A DNA stretch of 64,000 nucleotides from Myxococcales bacterium. Lineage in GTDB: Bacteria > Myxococcota_A > Polyangia > Polyangiales > Ga0077539. Below, one piece after another: positions 25,828-33,352 of the stretch. Position numbers and translations under genes: made by a program. The DNA is taken from positions 1-64,000 of the forward strand of contig JAEUKI010000093.1 in assembly GCA_016793325.1 (NCBI GenBank), read 5' to 3'. The notes beneath the pieces are model-generated. The model searched no databases and was not told the DNA's origin. It saw only the letters and a list, made by a program, of their open reading frames with translations. How positions within the stretch are numbered: the stretch's first letter is position 1; every line of letters starts with the position of its first letter.

Positions 25828-26117
25828 CATACGCGCCGAACACTGCAGCGCAGTCGCAGCGAGAAACGCGCGTCCGTGCGGCCTCACCTGCGGCTGCCGC
25901 GGGCCTCACCCACGCTGCCGCGCGCCCCCTCTTCCGCGATTTCGCGGGAGAGGGGCTTTGATTTTATGTGCGTCGTAGGCAGCCGTTGGTGTTCTGCCAC
26001 GACGCTTCGGTCCCATTAGCCCCTCTCCCGCGAAATCGCGGGAGAGGGGCGCGCGGCAGCGGGGGTGAGGCCCGCGGCAAACCACAGCGCGAGACGCTTG
26101 AATTCTCCCCACAGAAC
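25828..26117. repeat. Paired-hairpin dispersed element, copy 1
   Basis: This occupies most of the 355-base gap between two convergent genes (25810-26164). The left end, CATACGCGCCGAACACTGCAG, resembles the terminal repeat of copy 2. It contains two hairpins, 25925-25955 and 26020-26049, with stems of the form CCCCTCTCCCGCG/CGCGGGAGAGGGG. Between them is a 64-base core beginning CTTTGATTTT. TTCTCCCCACAGAAC (26103-26117) marks the right end. The first hairpin followed by CTTTGATTTT could end transcription of the gene stopping at 25809. No protein is encoded. Confidence 0.75.
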
Positions 26118-26164
26118 TCGCGATGACACCTCTGAAATTGACGTCGCCGTCGCGCGCCGGTCGC

Positions 26165-27259
26165 TCAGCGCTTGGCGCGAAGGGTCACGAACGTCGGCCC
26201 CGATCGCCGCGTCTCGTCGCTGACCGGGAGCGCGATCACGAAGCGCGCGCCGCTCGTGTACGCCTCGTCGAGGACGACGTCGCCGTCGTGATCGAGGGCG
26301 ATCTTGCGCACGATGGGGAGGCCGAGGCCCGTTCCGCCGCTCGACGATTTGGTCGTGAAATACGGCTCGAACACCTTCGGTCGCGCGGACGGCTCGATGC
26401 CTGGACCGTCGTCCTCGACGACGAGCCACACTTCGTCCTTCGATGGCGTCGCGCGATCGATGCGCACGGTGATGTTCTTGGCGCCCGCTTGCGCCGCGTT
26501 GCGCACGAGGTTGTCGACCGCGCGTCGCAAGAGGATGCGATCGATGCGCACGGGAACCGCCGCGTCGCCGGGCTTCCACTCGACGCGCGCGCCCTCGATC
26601 GATCCGCGCGAAGCGCCCTCGCGAACGAGCGCGTCGCCCTCGCCCGCGTCGCGGACGAACTCCGCGAGGTCCGCGGGCACCGGGCGCACCTCGGGCAGCC
26701 GCGCGAACTCGCTGAACGCGCTCACGAGTCGTCGCAGCGTCTCGACCTCTTCTTCGACCACCTCGCGCGCGGTCGCGAGCGTGCGCGCGAAGGCCTCGTC
26801 GCCGCCCGGATACTTGCGCGCGACCTCTTGCACCGCGAGCTGGATGGGCGTGAGGGGGTTTTTGATTTCGTGTGCGAGCGTCCGCGCGAACTCTTGCCAC
26901 GCGCTGATGCGCTCGAGCTCTTCGGAGCGCTCTCGCAGCACGTCGACCCTGTCCATCATCGCGTTGAAGGCCGCGAGGGCCGCGTCGACCTCGTCGCCGC
27001 CCCGCGGTCGCACGCGCACGGCGAGGTCCCCAGCGCCCGCGCGCGCGAGCGCTCGCTCGAGCAGCGCGACGCGCTCGGTCGTGTCGCGACAGAGCCAACG
27101 CGCGAGCGCCGCGGCCGAGAGCGCGCTGAACGCGACGGCGACGGTCGAGACGCTCGCCCCCTGCGCAGCCGCGAGCGCCGCCGAGGGGACGACCGCGAGA
27201 CCTACGACCGTGGCCACGACCCGCGCGGACAGCCCGGCGCGCGACCGAGCGACGCTCAT
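26165..27259 (-). CDS. NtrY-like sensor histidine kinase
   Basis: A 364-residue kinase. Two N-terminal hydrophobic segments (residues 12-55) have almost no loop between them. A HAMP-like region (60-105) and a HisKA domain follow, with phosphorylation site H130 in LAHEIKNPLTPIQLA. The ATPase domain has N-box DN at 249-250, G1 DDGPGI at 283-288 and G2 GGTGLGLP at 308-315. No periplasmic sensor domain and no neighbouring response regulator are present, so the input must come through the membrane helices or a partner. Its start overlaps the stop of the DUF4388 gene by four bases (ATGA), so it is translationally coupled. Confidence 0.92.
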   Translation of the reverse strand: MSVARSRAGLSARVVATVVGLAVVPSAALAAAQGASVSTVAVAFSALSAAALARWLCRDTTERVALLERALARAGAGDLAVRVRPRGGDEVDAALAAFNAMMDRVDVLRERSEELERISAWQEFARTLAHEIKNPLTPIQLAVQEVARKYPGGDEAFARTLATAREVVEEEVETLRRLVSAFSEFARLPEVRPVPADLAEFVRDAGEGDALVREGASRGSIEGARVEWKPGDAAVPVRIDRILLRRAVDNLVRNAAQAGAKNITVRIDRATPSKDEVWLVVEDDGPGIEPSARPKVFEPYFTTKSSSGGTGLGLPIVRKIALDHDGDVVLDEAYTSGARFVIALPVSDETRRSGPTFVTLRAKR

Positions 27260-28356
27260 CGCGCCGCGCTCGCCATCGACCCGAGCGACCAGAGACCGAC
27301 CACCACCATCAGCGCGAACACGAGCGAGATCGCCATCGTCAGCGGCCGCGAGGGAGCAGCGGCGGGAGAGCTCTCGACGCTAGCGTCACTCGATTTCGTG
27401 GGCGCGCTCGAAGAGTCGGCGCCGTCGGCGCGCGGCGGCGCTTGTTCGAGCGCTTCGGCGACGGCGGCTTCTTTCGCGGCCTTCTCTTTTTGTCGCTCGG
27501 CTTCGCGCGCCTTGGCGACGATGGCCTCGGCTTTGGCCTCGTCGAGCGGCCCCGAGCTCGCGGAGTCGAGCGAGACGACCTCGCGGCTGGCGCTGGCCGA
27601 CGCGTGCGCGGTCTTCGAGTCGCGCTCGAGCTTCGGCGAGCGAAAGATGATCCGAACGCTCTGGTCGGGCGACGGCGCGTTGGCCGCGGGCGGCGCGATC
27701 GACGGGGGAATGGTCTTGGGCTTCGGCTTGACCGGCTGCCCCTTGTTGCTGCGCTTCAAGATCTCGCTGAGCGCCACTTCGATGGTGCCGAGCGGCGCGC
27801 GAAAATCCGTGATGGACGAGTGCTCTTCTTCGAAGGCGTTTCGCTGGCGGATCTTGTAGCGCCCGTCGTTCCACGCGAAGACCTCGTCGAGCGCTCCGTC
27901 GTCGACGCCGTCGACCGTGATGCTCTCGAGCTCACCTTTGCTGTAGCGCACGAGGCACTCGCGGCCGCCGCTCGCGAGCTCGAGCTTGCCCGTCAGCCCG
28001 ATGGACTCACAGAAATTGAGCAGCTCGGACGGAGCGCAGTCCGCGAGCGATCCCTCGATGGTGTGCGAGTCATTTCGCACGGCCGACGGCAAGAGCGGGA
28101 CCTCTTCGCGAAGCTCGTACGGCCCCGAGACCGCCGCGAGAAAGAGCTCCATCGCGCGCGTCGCGTCGCCCTCGTCCGAGGGCGTTCCGCCGAGCACCGA
28201 GACGCTGTGCGTCTTCTGTCCCACGGTGAATCGAAGCTCGCCTGTGAATCGCAGTCGCCCGAGCGCGCCGAGGATCTTCGAGGGCGCGTGCTGCTCGAGG
28301 TTGCCGATCGAAGGCGGCGGGGTCACCTCGTCGGACGACGGACGATTCTGGGTCAT
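27256..28356 (-). CDS. DUF4388-domain membrane protein
   Basis: A 366-residue protein. Residues 15-175 form DUF4388-like units (LGRLRFTGELRFTVGQKTHSVSV, ELLNFCESIGLTGKLELASGGRECLVRYSKGELESI), common in delta-proteobacterial signalling proteins such as PatA relatives. A charged linker follows and a C-terminal membrane helix (LTMAISLVFALMVVVGLWSLG). It sits between mpl and the kinase, overlapping each by ATGA, so all three are made in one coupled set. It may pass a signal between them; that is inference. Confidence 0.88.
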   Translation of the reverse strand: MTQNRPSSDEVTPPPSIGNLEQHAPSKILGALGRLRFTGELRFTVGQKTHSVSVLGGTPSDEGDATRAMELFLAAVSGPYELREEVPLLPSAVRNDSHTIEGSLADCAPSELLNFCESIGLTGKLELASGGRECLVRYSKGELESITVDGVDDGALDEVFAWNDGRYKIRQRNAFEEEHSSITDFRAPLGTIEVALSEILKRSNKGQPVKPKPKTIPPSIAPPAANAPSPDQSVRIIFRSPKLERDSKTAHASASASREVVSLDSASSGPLDEAKAEAIVAKAREAERQKEKAAKEAAVAEALEQAPPRADGADSSSAPTKSSDASVESSPAAAPSRPLTMAISLVFALMVVVGLWSLGSMASAAR

Positions 28357-29780
28357 CGAACAACGGAGGATAGCGCGGTCACGAGCTTTCCGTGGATCGC
28401 TCCGAACGCCCCGTTCGACAAGACCGCGACGACGTCGCCCGGCTTCGCCCACGCCGCGACTTTTGCAACGATTTCGTCGACGGACGTGGGGCCCGCGGCG
28501 ACGGTGTCGGCGAGGCGTCCGCGGGCGCGGATTTCGCTGACGACCCGGTCGACGTCGAGCTTCTCGCTCGCGGCGATCTCGGGCCGCCCCACGGGCGCGA
28601 TCACGCTGTAGTCCGCTGGGTCGAACGCCGCGGGGTAGTCGTGCTGGTGGGTCGCTCGCGAGGCGGTCGCGCTGCGCGGCTCGAAGATGGCGCACACGCG
28701 GCCGCCGGGGTGGTGGCCCTTCATCGCGCGAAGCGTGACGTCGACGGCCGTCGGGTGGTGCGCGAAGTCGTCGTACACGAACACGCCGCCCGCTTTGGCG
28801 ACGAGCTCTTGGCGACGCTTGACGCCCTCGAAGCCGCCGAGCGCGCGCATGGATTGCTCTGGAGCTACGCCGAGGCTCTCGCTCAACAGCGCGATGGACG
28901 CGAGGGCGTTGCGCACGTTGTGCTCGCCCATCATGGGGGAGGTGGCGATGCCGACGCGCGTTCCGCCGACGAAGACTTCGAAGGGTTGTTTGCCGTCCGA
29001 AGGCTTCATGGGAGCCGCGGTCCACGGCGCGAGCGTGTGGGCTTCGTCCGAGGCGAGCGCGTAGTACGCGACGCGGCACGGAGCCTTCTCGCAGGCGCGA
29101 ACGACCTCGGGATCTGCGGCGTTTGCGACGATCACGCCGTCGGGGGCCATGCGCGAGACGAAGCCGCGAAACGCGTCGCGGTACTGATCCATCGTGGGAT
29201 AGATGTCGACGTGATCGTGCTCGATCGCGGTGATGATCGCGGAGTGCGGGCGGTACGACCAGAACTTCGGGATCTTCTCGAAGAAGGCCGAGTCGTACTC
29301 GTCGCCCTCGACGACGAACGCGCCGCCTGTTCCCAAGCGAAAGCTCTCGCCGTAGTTCTTCGGGACGCCGCCCACGAGGAAGCTCGGGTCGAGCCCCGCG
29401 CGGTCGAGCAAGTACGCCGTGAGCGTGCTCGTCGTGGTCTTGCCGTGCGTCCCTGCGATCACGAGGGACCGACGCGACTGCAAGAACAGCTCGCCGAGCG
29501 CCTTGGGAAACGATCGCACGTTCATCCCTTGGTCGATCGCGAAGCGCGCCTCGGGGTTGTCCTTGCGACACACGTTTCCAACGACGACGAGCTCGGGCGC
29601 GGGGGACAAGTTGTTCGAGTCCCAGCCCTGCATCGTCTCGATGCCCCACGCCTTCAGCGCGTCGCCCATCGGCGGGTAGAACGCAGTGTCGCTGCCGGTC
29701 ACCCTGTGGCCAGCGGCCTTCAAGAGCCCAGCGAAGGCGCCCATTCCCGTTCCAGCGACGCCGATGAGATGCACGTGCAT
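28353..29780 (-). CDS. mpl: UDP-MurNAc:L-Ala-gamma-D-Glu-meso-Dap ligase
   Basis: A 475-residue Mur ligase. Mpl joins recycled murein tripeptide to UDP-MurNAc in the cytoplasm. The nucleotide-fold start is MHVHLIGVAGTGMGAFAGLL, the ATP loop GTHGKTT is at 110-116, and EGDEYDSAFFEKIPKFWSYRP marks Mpl rather than MurC. H-x-P motifs (DDFAHHPTAV) and a C-terminal domain complete it. The ATG at 29780 is chosen because the family starts exactly there. It is the first gene of the mpl/DUF4388/kinase operon. Confidence 0.94.
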   Translation of the reverse strand: MHVHLIGVAGTGMGAFAGLLKAAGHRVTGSDTAFYPPMGDALKAWGIETMQGWDSNNLSPAPELVVVGNVCRKDNPEARFAIDQGMNVRSFPKALGELFLQSRRSLVIAGTHGKTTTSTLTAYLLDRAGLDPSFLVGGVPKNYGESFRLGTGGAFVVEGDEYDSAFFEKIPKFWSYRPHSAIITAIEHDHVDIYPTMDQYRDAFRGFVSRMAPDGVIVANAADPEVVRACEKAPCRVAYYALASDEAHTLAPWTAAPMKPSDGKQPFEVFVGGTRVGIATSPMMGEHNVRNALASIALLSESLGVAPEQSMRALGGFEGVKRRQELVAKAGGVFVYDDFAHHPTAVDVTLRAMKGHHPGGRVCAIFEPRSATASRATHQHDYPAAFDPADYSVIAPVGRPEIAASEKLDVDRVVSEIRARGRLADTVAAGPTSVDEIVAKVAAWAKPGDVVAVLSNGAFGAIHGKLVTALSSVVR

Positions 29781-29865
29781 GACGCGCGTGCCTACTACGC
29801 CGCGCAAACGATGGGCAAATAATGCGGAAAACCGCGATGCGCCTACAGCGTCCGCCCGTCGCGCG

Positions 29866-30618
29866 TCACGCGTCTCCGTTCGCGCGTCGCTTCGCCCACG
29901 CATCGAGCGCCCGGCGCTGATCGCCCTTCACGCTCACGCTCGGCCTCGCGCTGCGCAAGAGCTCCATCGCCTCGGGGACCGACCGCGCCGCGCCCAATCG
30001 CAACAGCGCCGCGGCGGTCACCATCGCGCTTCGCCCGCGCCCGAACGCGCAGTGCACGTACACGCTGCGCCCTTGCGCCCGTTGCGCCGCGATCCACTCG
30101 ACCGCGCGATCGAGCTCTTCGAGCGACGGCGGGCAGCGATCCATCGTCGGGACCTCGAGCCGCTCGAACGGCGCGCTCCGCAGGGCGCGAATGGGCCCGA
30201 GCTCGGCGCACAGGTCCACGATGCAGTGCACGCGCTGCTCCGCGAGGATCTGCGCCTCGCGCTCGAACGGCCGCATCCCGAGCCAGAGCCCCTCGACCAC
30301 GCGCGAAGGCAAGACGCTCTCGCCGCGGACGCGACGCATGAGCACCGTCAGCGAGTACGCGACGAGCTTGAAGGGCCAGAGCACGGGCTGCAGCCACGGA
30401 GCGTGCTCGCGCGTCATCCAGCGCCCCGTGTTCGCGCCGAGCGACGCGCCGGCGTACAAGAGCACCACGACGAAGAGCGAGAGCGTCGGCCACGCGAGCG
30501 CGTACGAGATCCATTGGAGCTCGAGGCTCCAAGCCCAGGCGATGTACGCGCACAACACCGCGAGGACCGAGGCCAAGACCAGGGTCCACGCGAGCGTGCT
30601 CTTTTGCAGTTCGACCAC
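29866..30618 (-). CDS. Membrane-anchored dual-specificity phosphatase
   Basis: A 250-residue protein. Two or three membrane helices lie in residues 8-95. The cytoplasmic C-terminal half is a cysteine phosphatase of the DSP type. The signature HC190AFGRGRS has the P-loop Arg 196, and D160 (VPTMDRCPP) is placed as general acid. The active site is intact. Substrates could be phosphoproteins or lipids. It starts with GTG at 30618 behind a weak CCGGACG. It is 85 bases from mpl and on the same strand upstream of it, so it may share its transcript. Confidence 0.9.
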   Translation of the reverse strand: MVELQKSTLAWTLVLASVLAVLCAYIAWAWSLELQWISYALAWPTLSLFVVVLLYAGASLGANTGRWMTREHAPWLQPVLWPFKLVAYSLTVLMRRVRGESVLPSRVVEGLWLGMRPFEREAQILAEQRVHCIVDLCAELGPIRALRSAPFERLEVPTMDRCPPSLEELDRAVEWIAAQRAQGRSVYVHCAFGRGRSAMVTAAALLRLGAARSVPEAMELLRSARPSVSVKGDQRRALDAWAKRRANGDA

Positions 30619-30720
30619 GAAACGTCCGGAGGGCTAGCACACTTACAGTCGTCGGACGTCCCACGCATTCAACAGCGTCAGCAAACAGTCCGAGCGGCTC
30701 GAACGCGACCGTGAACGGAC

Positions 30721-30756
30721 GGCGACAACGGAGCCAACGGCGACAACGGAGCCAAC
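30721..30756 (+). repeat. Two exact 18-base tandem copies
   Basis: GGCGACAACGGAGCCAAC occurs twice in direct succession in the divergent region between the phosphatase and the dikinase-like lipoprotein, 50 bases before the latter's start. It could be a regulator site or simple slippage. Confidence 0.8.
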
Positions 30757-30806
30757 GAAATCACGGTGAGCCGCGTACCATCGTGCGAAGCAACGAGGGA
30801 CTGTTC

Positions 30807-32921
30807 ATGAAGCACCGCTCAGGACTGCGACACACACACACGAGGGCCACGGTCGCGCTCGCGCTCTTGGCTGCCTGCACGACGCCGCGCCCGACGACGG
30901 TGCAGCTCGCGAACAACGGGAGCACAGGGAGCGGCGCGGTCCCGGGGGGCGTGATCATTCAGGGGCCGCCCACGATTCCCGGCGAGGACGCGGGGGCGAG
31001 CACGGGGACCATCGTCGTGCGAGGGCCCGACGCGGGCGCGGGCGCGATCACGGACGGAGACTTCCTCCCGCGCATCGACTCGGAGGCCGCGTGGAACGCG
31101 CTCGCCGCGCGGCGCGAGCGAGACAACTCGGCGCACACCGACACGGTCAAGGTCGTGATGGACCTCACCGACGGGCAGATCTACTTCTTGCAGACGCGCC
31201 GCTGGGAGATCCACTACTTCTTCATCCGGCGCTTTCTCTCGCGGCCCGGGCAGCCGATCCCCGACGCCGAGACGTTCTGGCGCCGCGAGTACTTGTCCAA
31301 CGAGCGTCGCTTCGTGCAGGCGTCGCTCGTTCGGTATCGCGATCAAAACGTGTGGGCCTTCGAGCTCATCGCGCAGGACGTGTACGACACGGATCGATCG
31401 ATCGCCGCGTTCGAGCGCGTGCGCGATCGGCTGTATTTCGGGCGGGATTTGAAGTTTCACCCGATCGCGACGCAGCACACGTCGCAGGCTGATCGCATTC
31501 GCGCGCGGGTGCCCGTGGTGACCACGGACGAGCTCTTCGCGAACACACGATATCAAGCGTTGAATACCGGTGACGCCTACGGGTACCTGCGGTTTCACAC
31601 GGGCGCGCCGACGGCGGCCAACGTTCGACGCACGGACATCGTGGTGCTCTCGGAGGTTCCGCTGGACCTGCCGGTGTGCGCGGGGGTGATCACGGCGCAG
31701 CTGCAGACGCCGCTCAGCCACATCGCGATCCTGTCGGCCAACCGCGGAACGCCCAACATGGCCCTCCGCGACGCGATGACCAACGCGCAGCTCCGCGCGC
31801 TCGACGGGCGGCTCGTGCGCCTGCGCGTGAGCGGACAAGACTTCGAAGTGACAGCGGCCACACAAGCGGACGCCGAGCGCGCGTGGGCCTCGCGGAGGCC
31901 GGCCAACGCGTTTACGCCGGAGCTCGACGAGCGCTTCAGCGAGCTCCGCGCGCTCGGGGACCTGCGCCGAACGGACACGCGCATCGCGGGCGCGAAGGCC
32001 GCGCAGCTCGGCGAAGTGGCGCGGCTGCGCGCGCCGGGATTTCGTGTGCCGCCGGGGTTCGTCGTTCCGTTTCACTATTACCTGCAGCACCTGCGGACGA
32101 ACCGCATCGACGCGCAGATCAACGGCTACCTTCGGACGCCGGCGTTCAACGACAACCCGCAGGCGCGCGAGCAAGCGCTGCGCAACATTCGCGAGGCGAT
32201 TCGCAGGGCTCCCGTCGATCCTGCGCTCTTGCGTCAGGTGCGCGCGCGCGTCGGTCAGATCGTCGCGCGCGGGGCGCGCGTGAGGCTCCGCTCGAGCACC
32301 AACGCCGAGGACCTCGAGGGGTTCAACGGCGCGGGGCTCTACTCGTCGACCGCGATCCCCAACGGATTCACGGACGAGCAGCTCGCCACGGGCCTCCGCG
32401 AAGTGTGGTCCAGCGTGTGGAACTACCAGGCGTTCGAAGAGCGCGCGTACTACCGCATCGCGCAAGAGCGCACGGCGATGGCGGTGCTCGTACAAGAGTC
32501 CGTCGACGGCGCGGCGTCCACGGGCGTCGCGATCACGGGAAACCCGTTCGACGCCAACCGTCCGGGGCACTTCATCAACTTGCAGACGCGCGACGAGGGC
32601 GTGACCAGCGCGAACACCGGCGAGATCCCCGAACAAGCGCTGTTCTACACGTACCCGCCGCCGGGGTTCGTCGAGCGCCTGTCGTCGAGCTCGCGCGCGG
32701 GAGGGCGACAGCTGCTCAACGACGCTGAGGTGCGCTCGCTCGCCGGCGCGCTGACGCGGATCCACGACGCGTTCATTCCAGGGGGAAATTGGCTGGACGG
32801 ACGCGCGATGGACATCGAGTTTCTCGTGACGCCGTCGCGCGAGATCGTCGTCGTGCAAGCGCGGCCGTACAAAATCGTGTGGGACTCGGGCAGGAGGTAC
32901 AGCGACGACCCGGGGACTTGA
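30807..32921 (+). CDS. Exported lipoprotein with swivel-His and PEP-synthase-type ATP-grasp domains
   Basis: A 704-residue protein. The signal ends in lipobox LLAAC (Cys 24), so it is predicted outside the inner membrane. Residues 115-230 are unassigned. A swivelling phosphohistidine-like domain follows (VITAQLQTPLSHIAILSANRG, H305), then a pyruvate-phosphate-dikinase-type ATP-grasp domain: GAKAAQLGEVARL (K397), VPPGFVVPF, VRLRSSTNAEDLEGFNGAG (R493/R495, E501, D502), and a terminal DIEFLVTPSREIVVVQARP. The ATP-binding residues look complete. The swivel lies before the ATP-grasp, as in glucan/water dikinases rather than in PEP synthase. The start has GAGGGA upstream. Confidence 0.85.
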   Translation: MKHRSGLRHTHTRATVALALLAACTTPRPTTVQLANNGSTGSGAVPGGVIIQGPPTIPGEDAGASTGTIVVRGPDAGAGAITDGDFLPRIDSEAAWNALAARRERDNSAHTDTVKVVMDLTDGQIYFLQTRRWEIHYFFIRRFLSRPGQPIPDAETFWRREYLSNERRFVQASLVRYRDQNVWAFELIAQDVYDTDRSIAAFERVRDRLYFGRDLKFHPIATQHTSQADRIRARVPVVTTDELFANTRYQALNTGDAYGYLRFHTGAPTAANVRRTDIVVLSEVPLDLPVCAGVITAQLQTPLSHIAILSANRGTPNMALRDAMTNAQLRALDGRLVRLRVSGQDFEVTAATQADAERAWASRRPANAFTPELDERFSELRALGDLRRTDTRIAGAKAAQLGEVARLRAPGFRVPPGFVVPFHYYLQHLRTNRIDAQINGYLRTPAFNDNPQAREQALRNIREAIRRAPVDPALLRQVRARVGQIVARGARVRLRSSTNAEDLEGFNGAGLYSSTAIPNGFTDEQLATGLREVWSSVWNYQAFEERAYYRIAQERTAMAVLVQESVDGAASTGVAITGNPFDANRPGHFINLQTRDEGVTSANTGEIPEQALFYTYPPPGFVERLSSSSRAGGRQLLNDAEVRSLAGALTRIHDAFIPGGNWLDGRAMDIEFLVTPSREIVVVQARPYKIVWDSGRRYSDDPGT

Positions 32922-33352
32922 ACGGGCGTAGCGTCGGCGGGCGCACGGGGGAGAGCGCAAATCGAGCGGCGCGCGGGCAGCGGGCGCATGCAACGAGTGC
33001 ATGCGCATGGGCGCCGTGTGCGGCGGGGCGTCGCGGGCCAGAGCGCCCGGACGCCGAAGAAGGAGTGCGATGGAGAGCTGAGAAGGGGACGGTGCTCGCG
33101 CTCGCCGCTGAGCGCTCGTGGATCGAACAGCGAACGGCCCTCGGGAGCCATGGCCCATACAATCAATTGGCGACTGTAATTGCAGCACGTGGCTGCCAAT
33201 CCGTGCTCGAAGTGCGGTCGCACGCGCAGAGGTCGTGGGAGCTCGACGTATGGCCGTGCGCGCAGCTGACGCCGACAACGATCGACCGCGAGAGACATCG
33301 AAATCGACGCGGTCGCTGGTTTCGACGATGCGACGCTCGCGACCGTCACGCC
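32922..33352. other. Gene-free gap between convergent genes
   Basis: No convincing gene is present. The first half holds the hairpin at 32984. Around 33150-33185 the sequence is unusually AT-rich for this window. Frames open through it have atypical composition, and none has a start with a binding site. Confidence 0.5.
32984..33006. terminator. Perfect 9-bp hairpin between convergent genes
   Basis: GCGCATGCA-ACGAG-TGCATGCGC, 62 bases after the stop at 32921 and about 350 bases from the end of the opposing gene. There is no T-run, so it may be a processing or weak termination hairpin. Confidence 0.45.
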
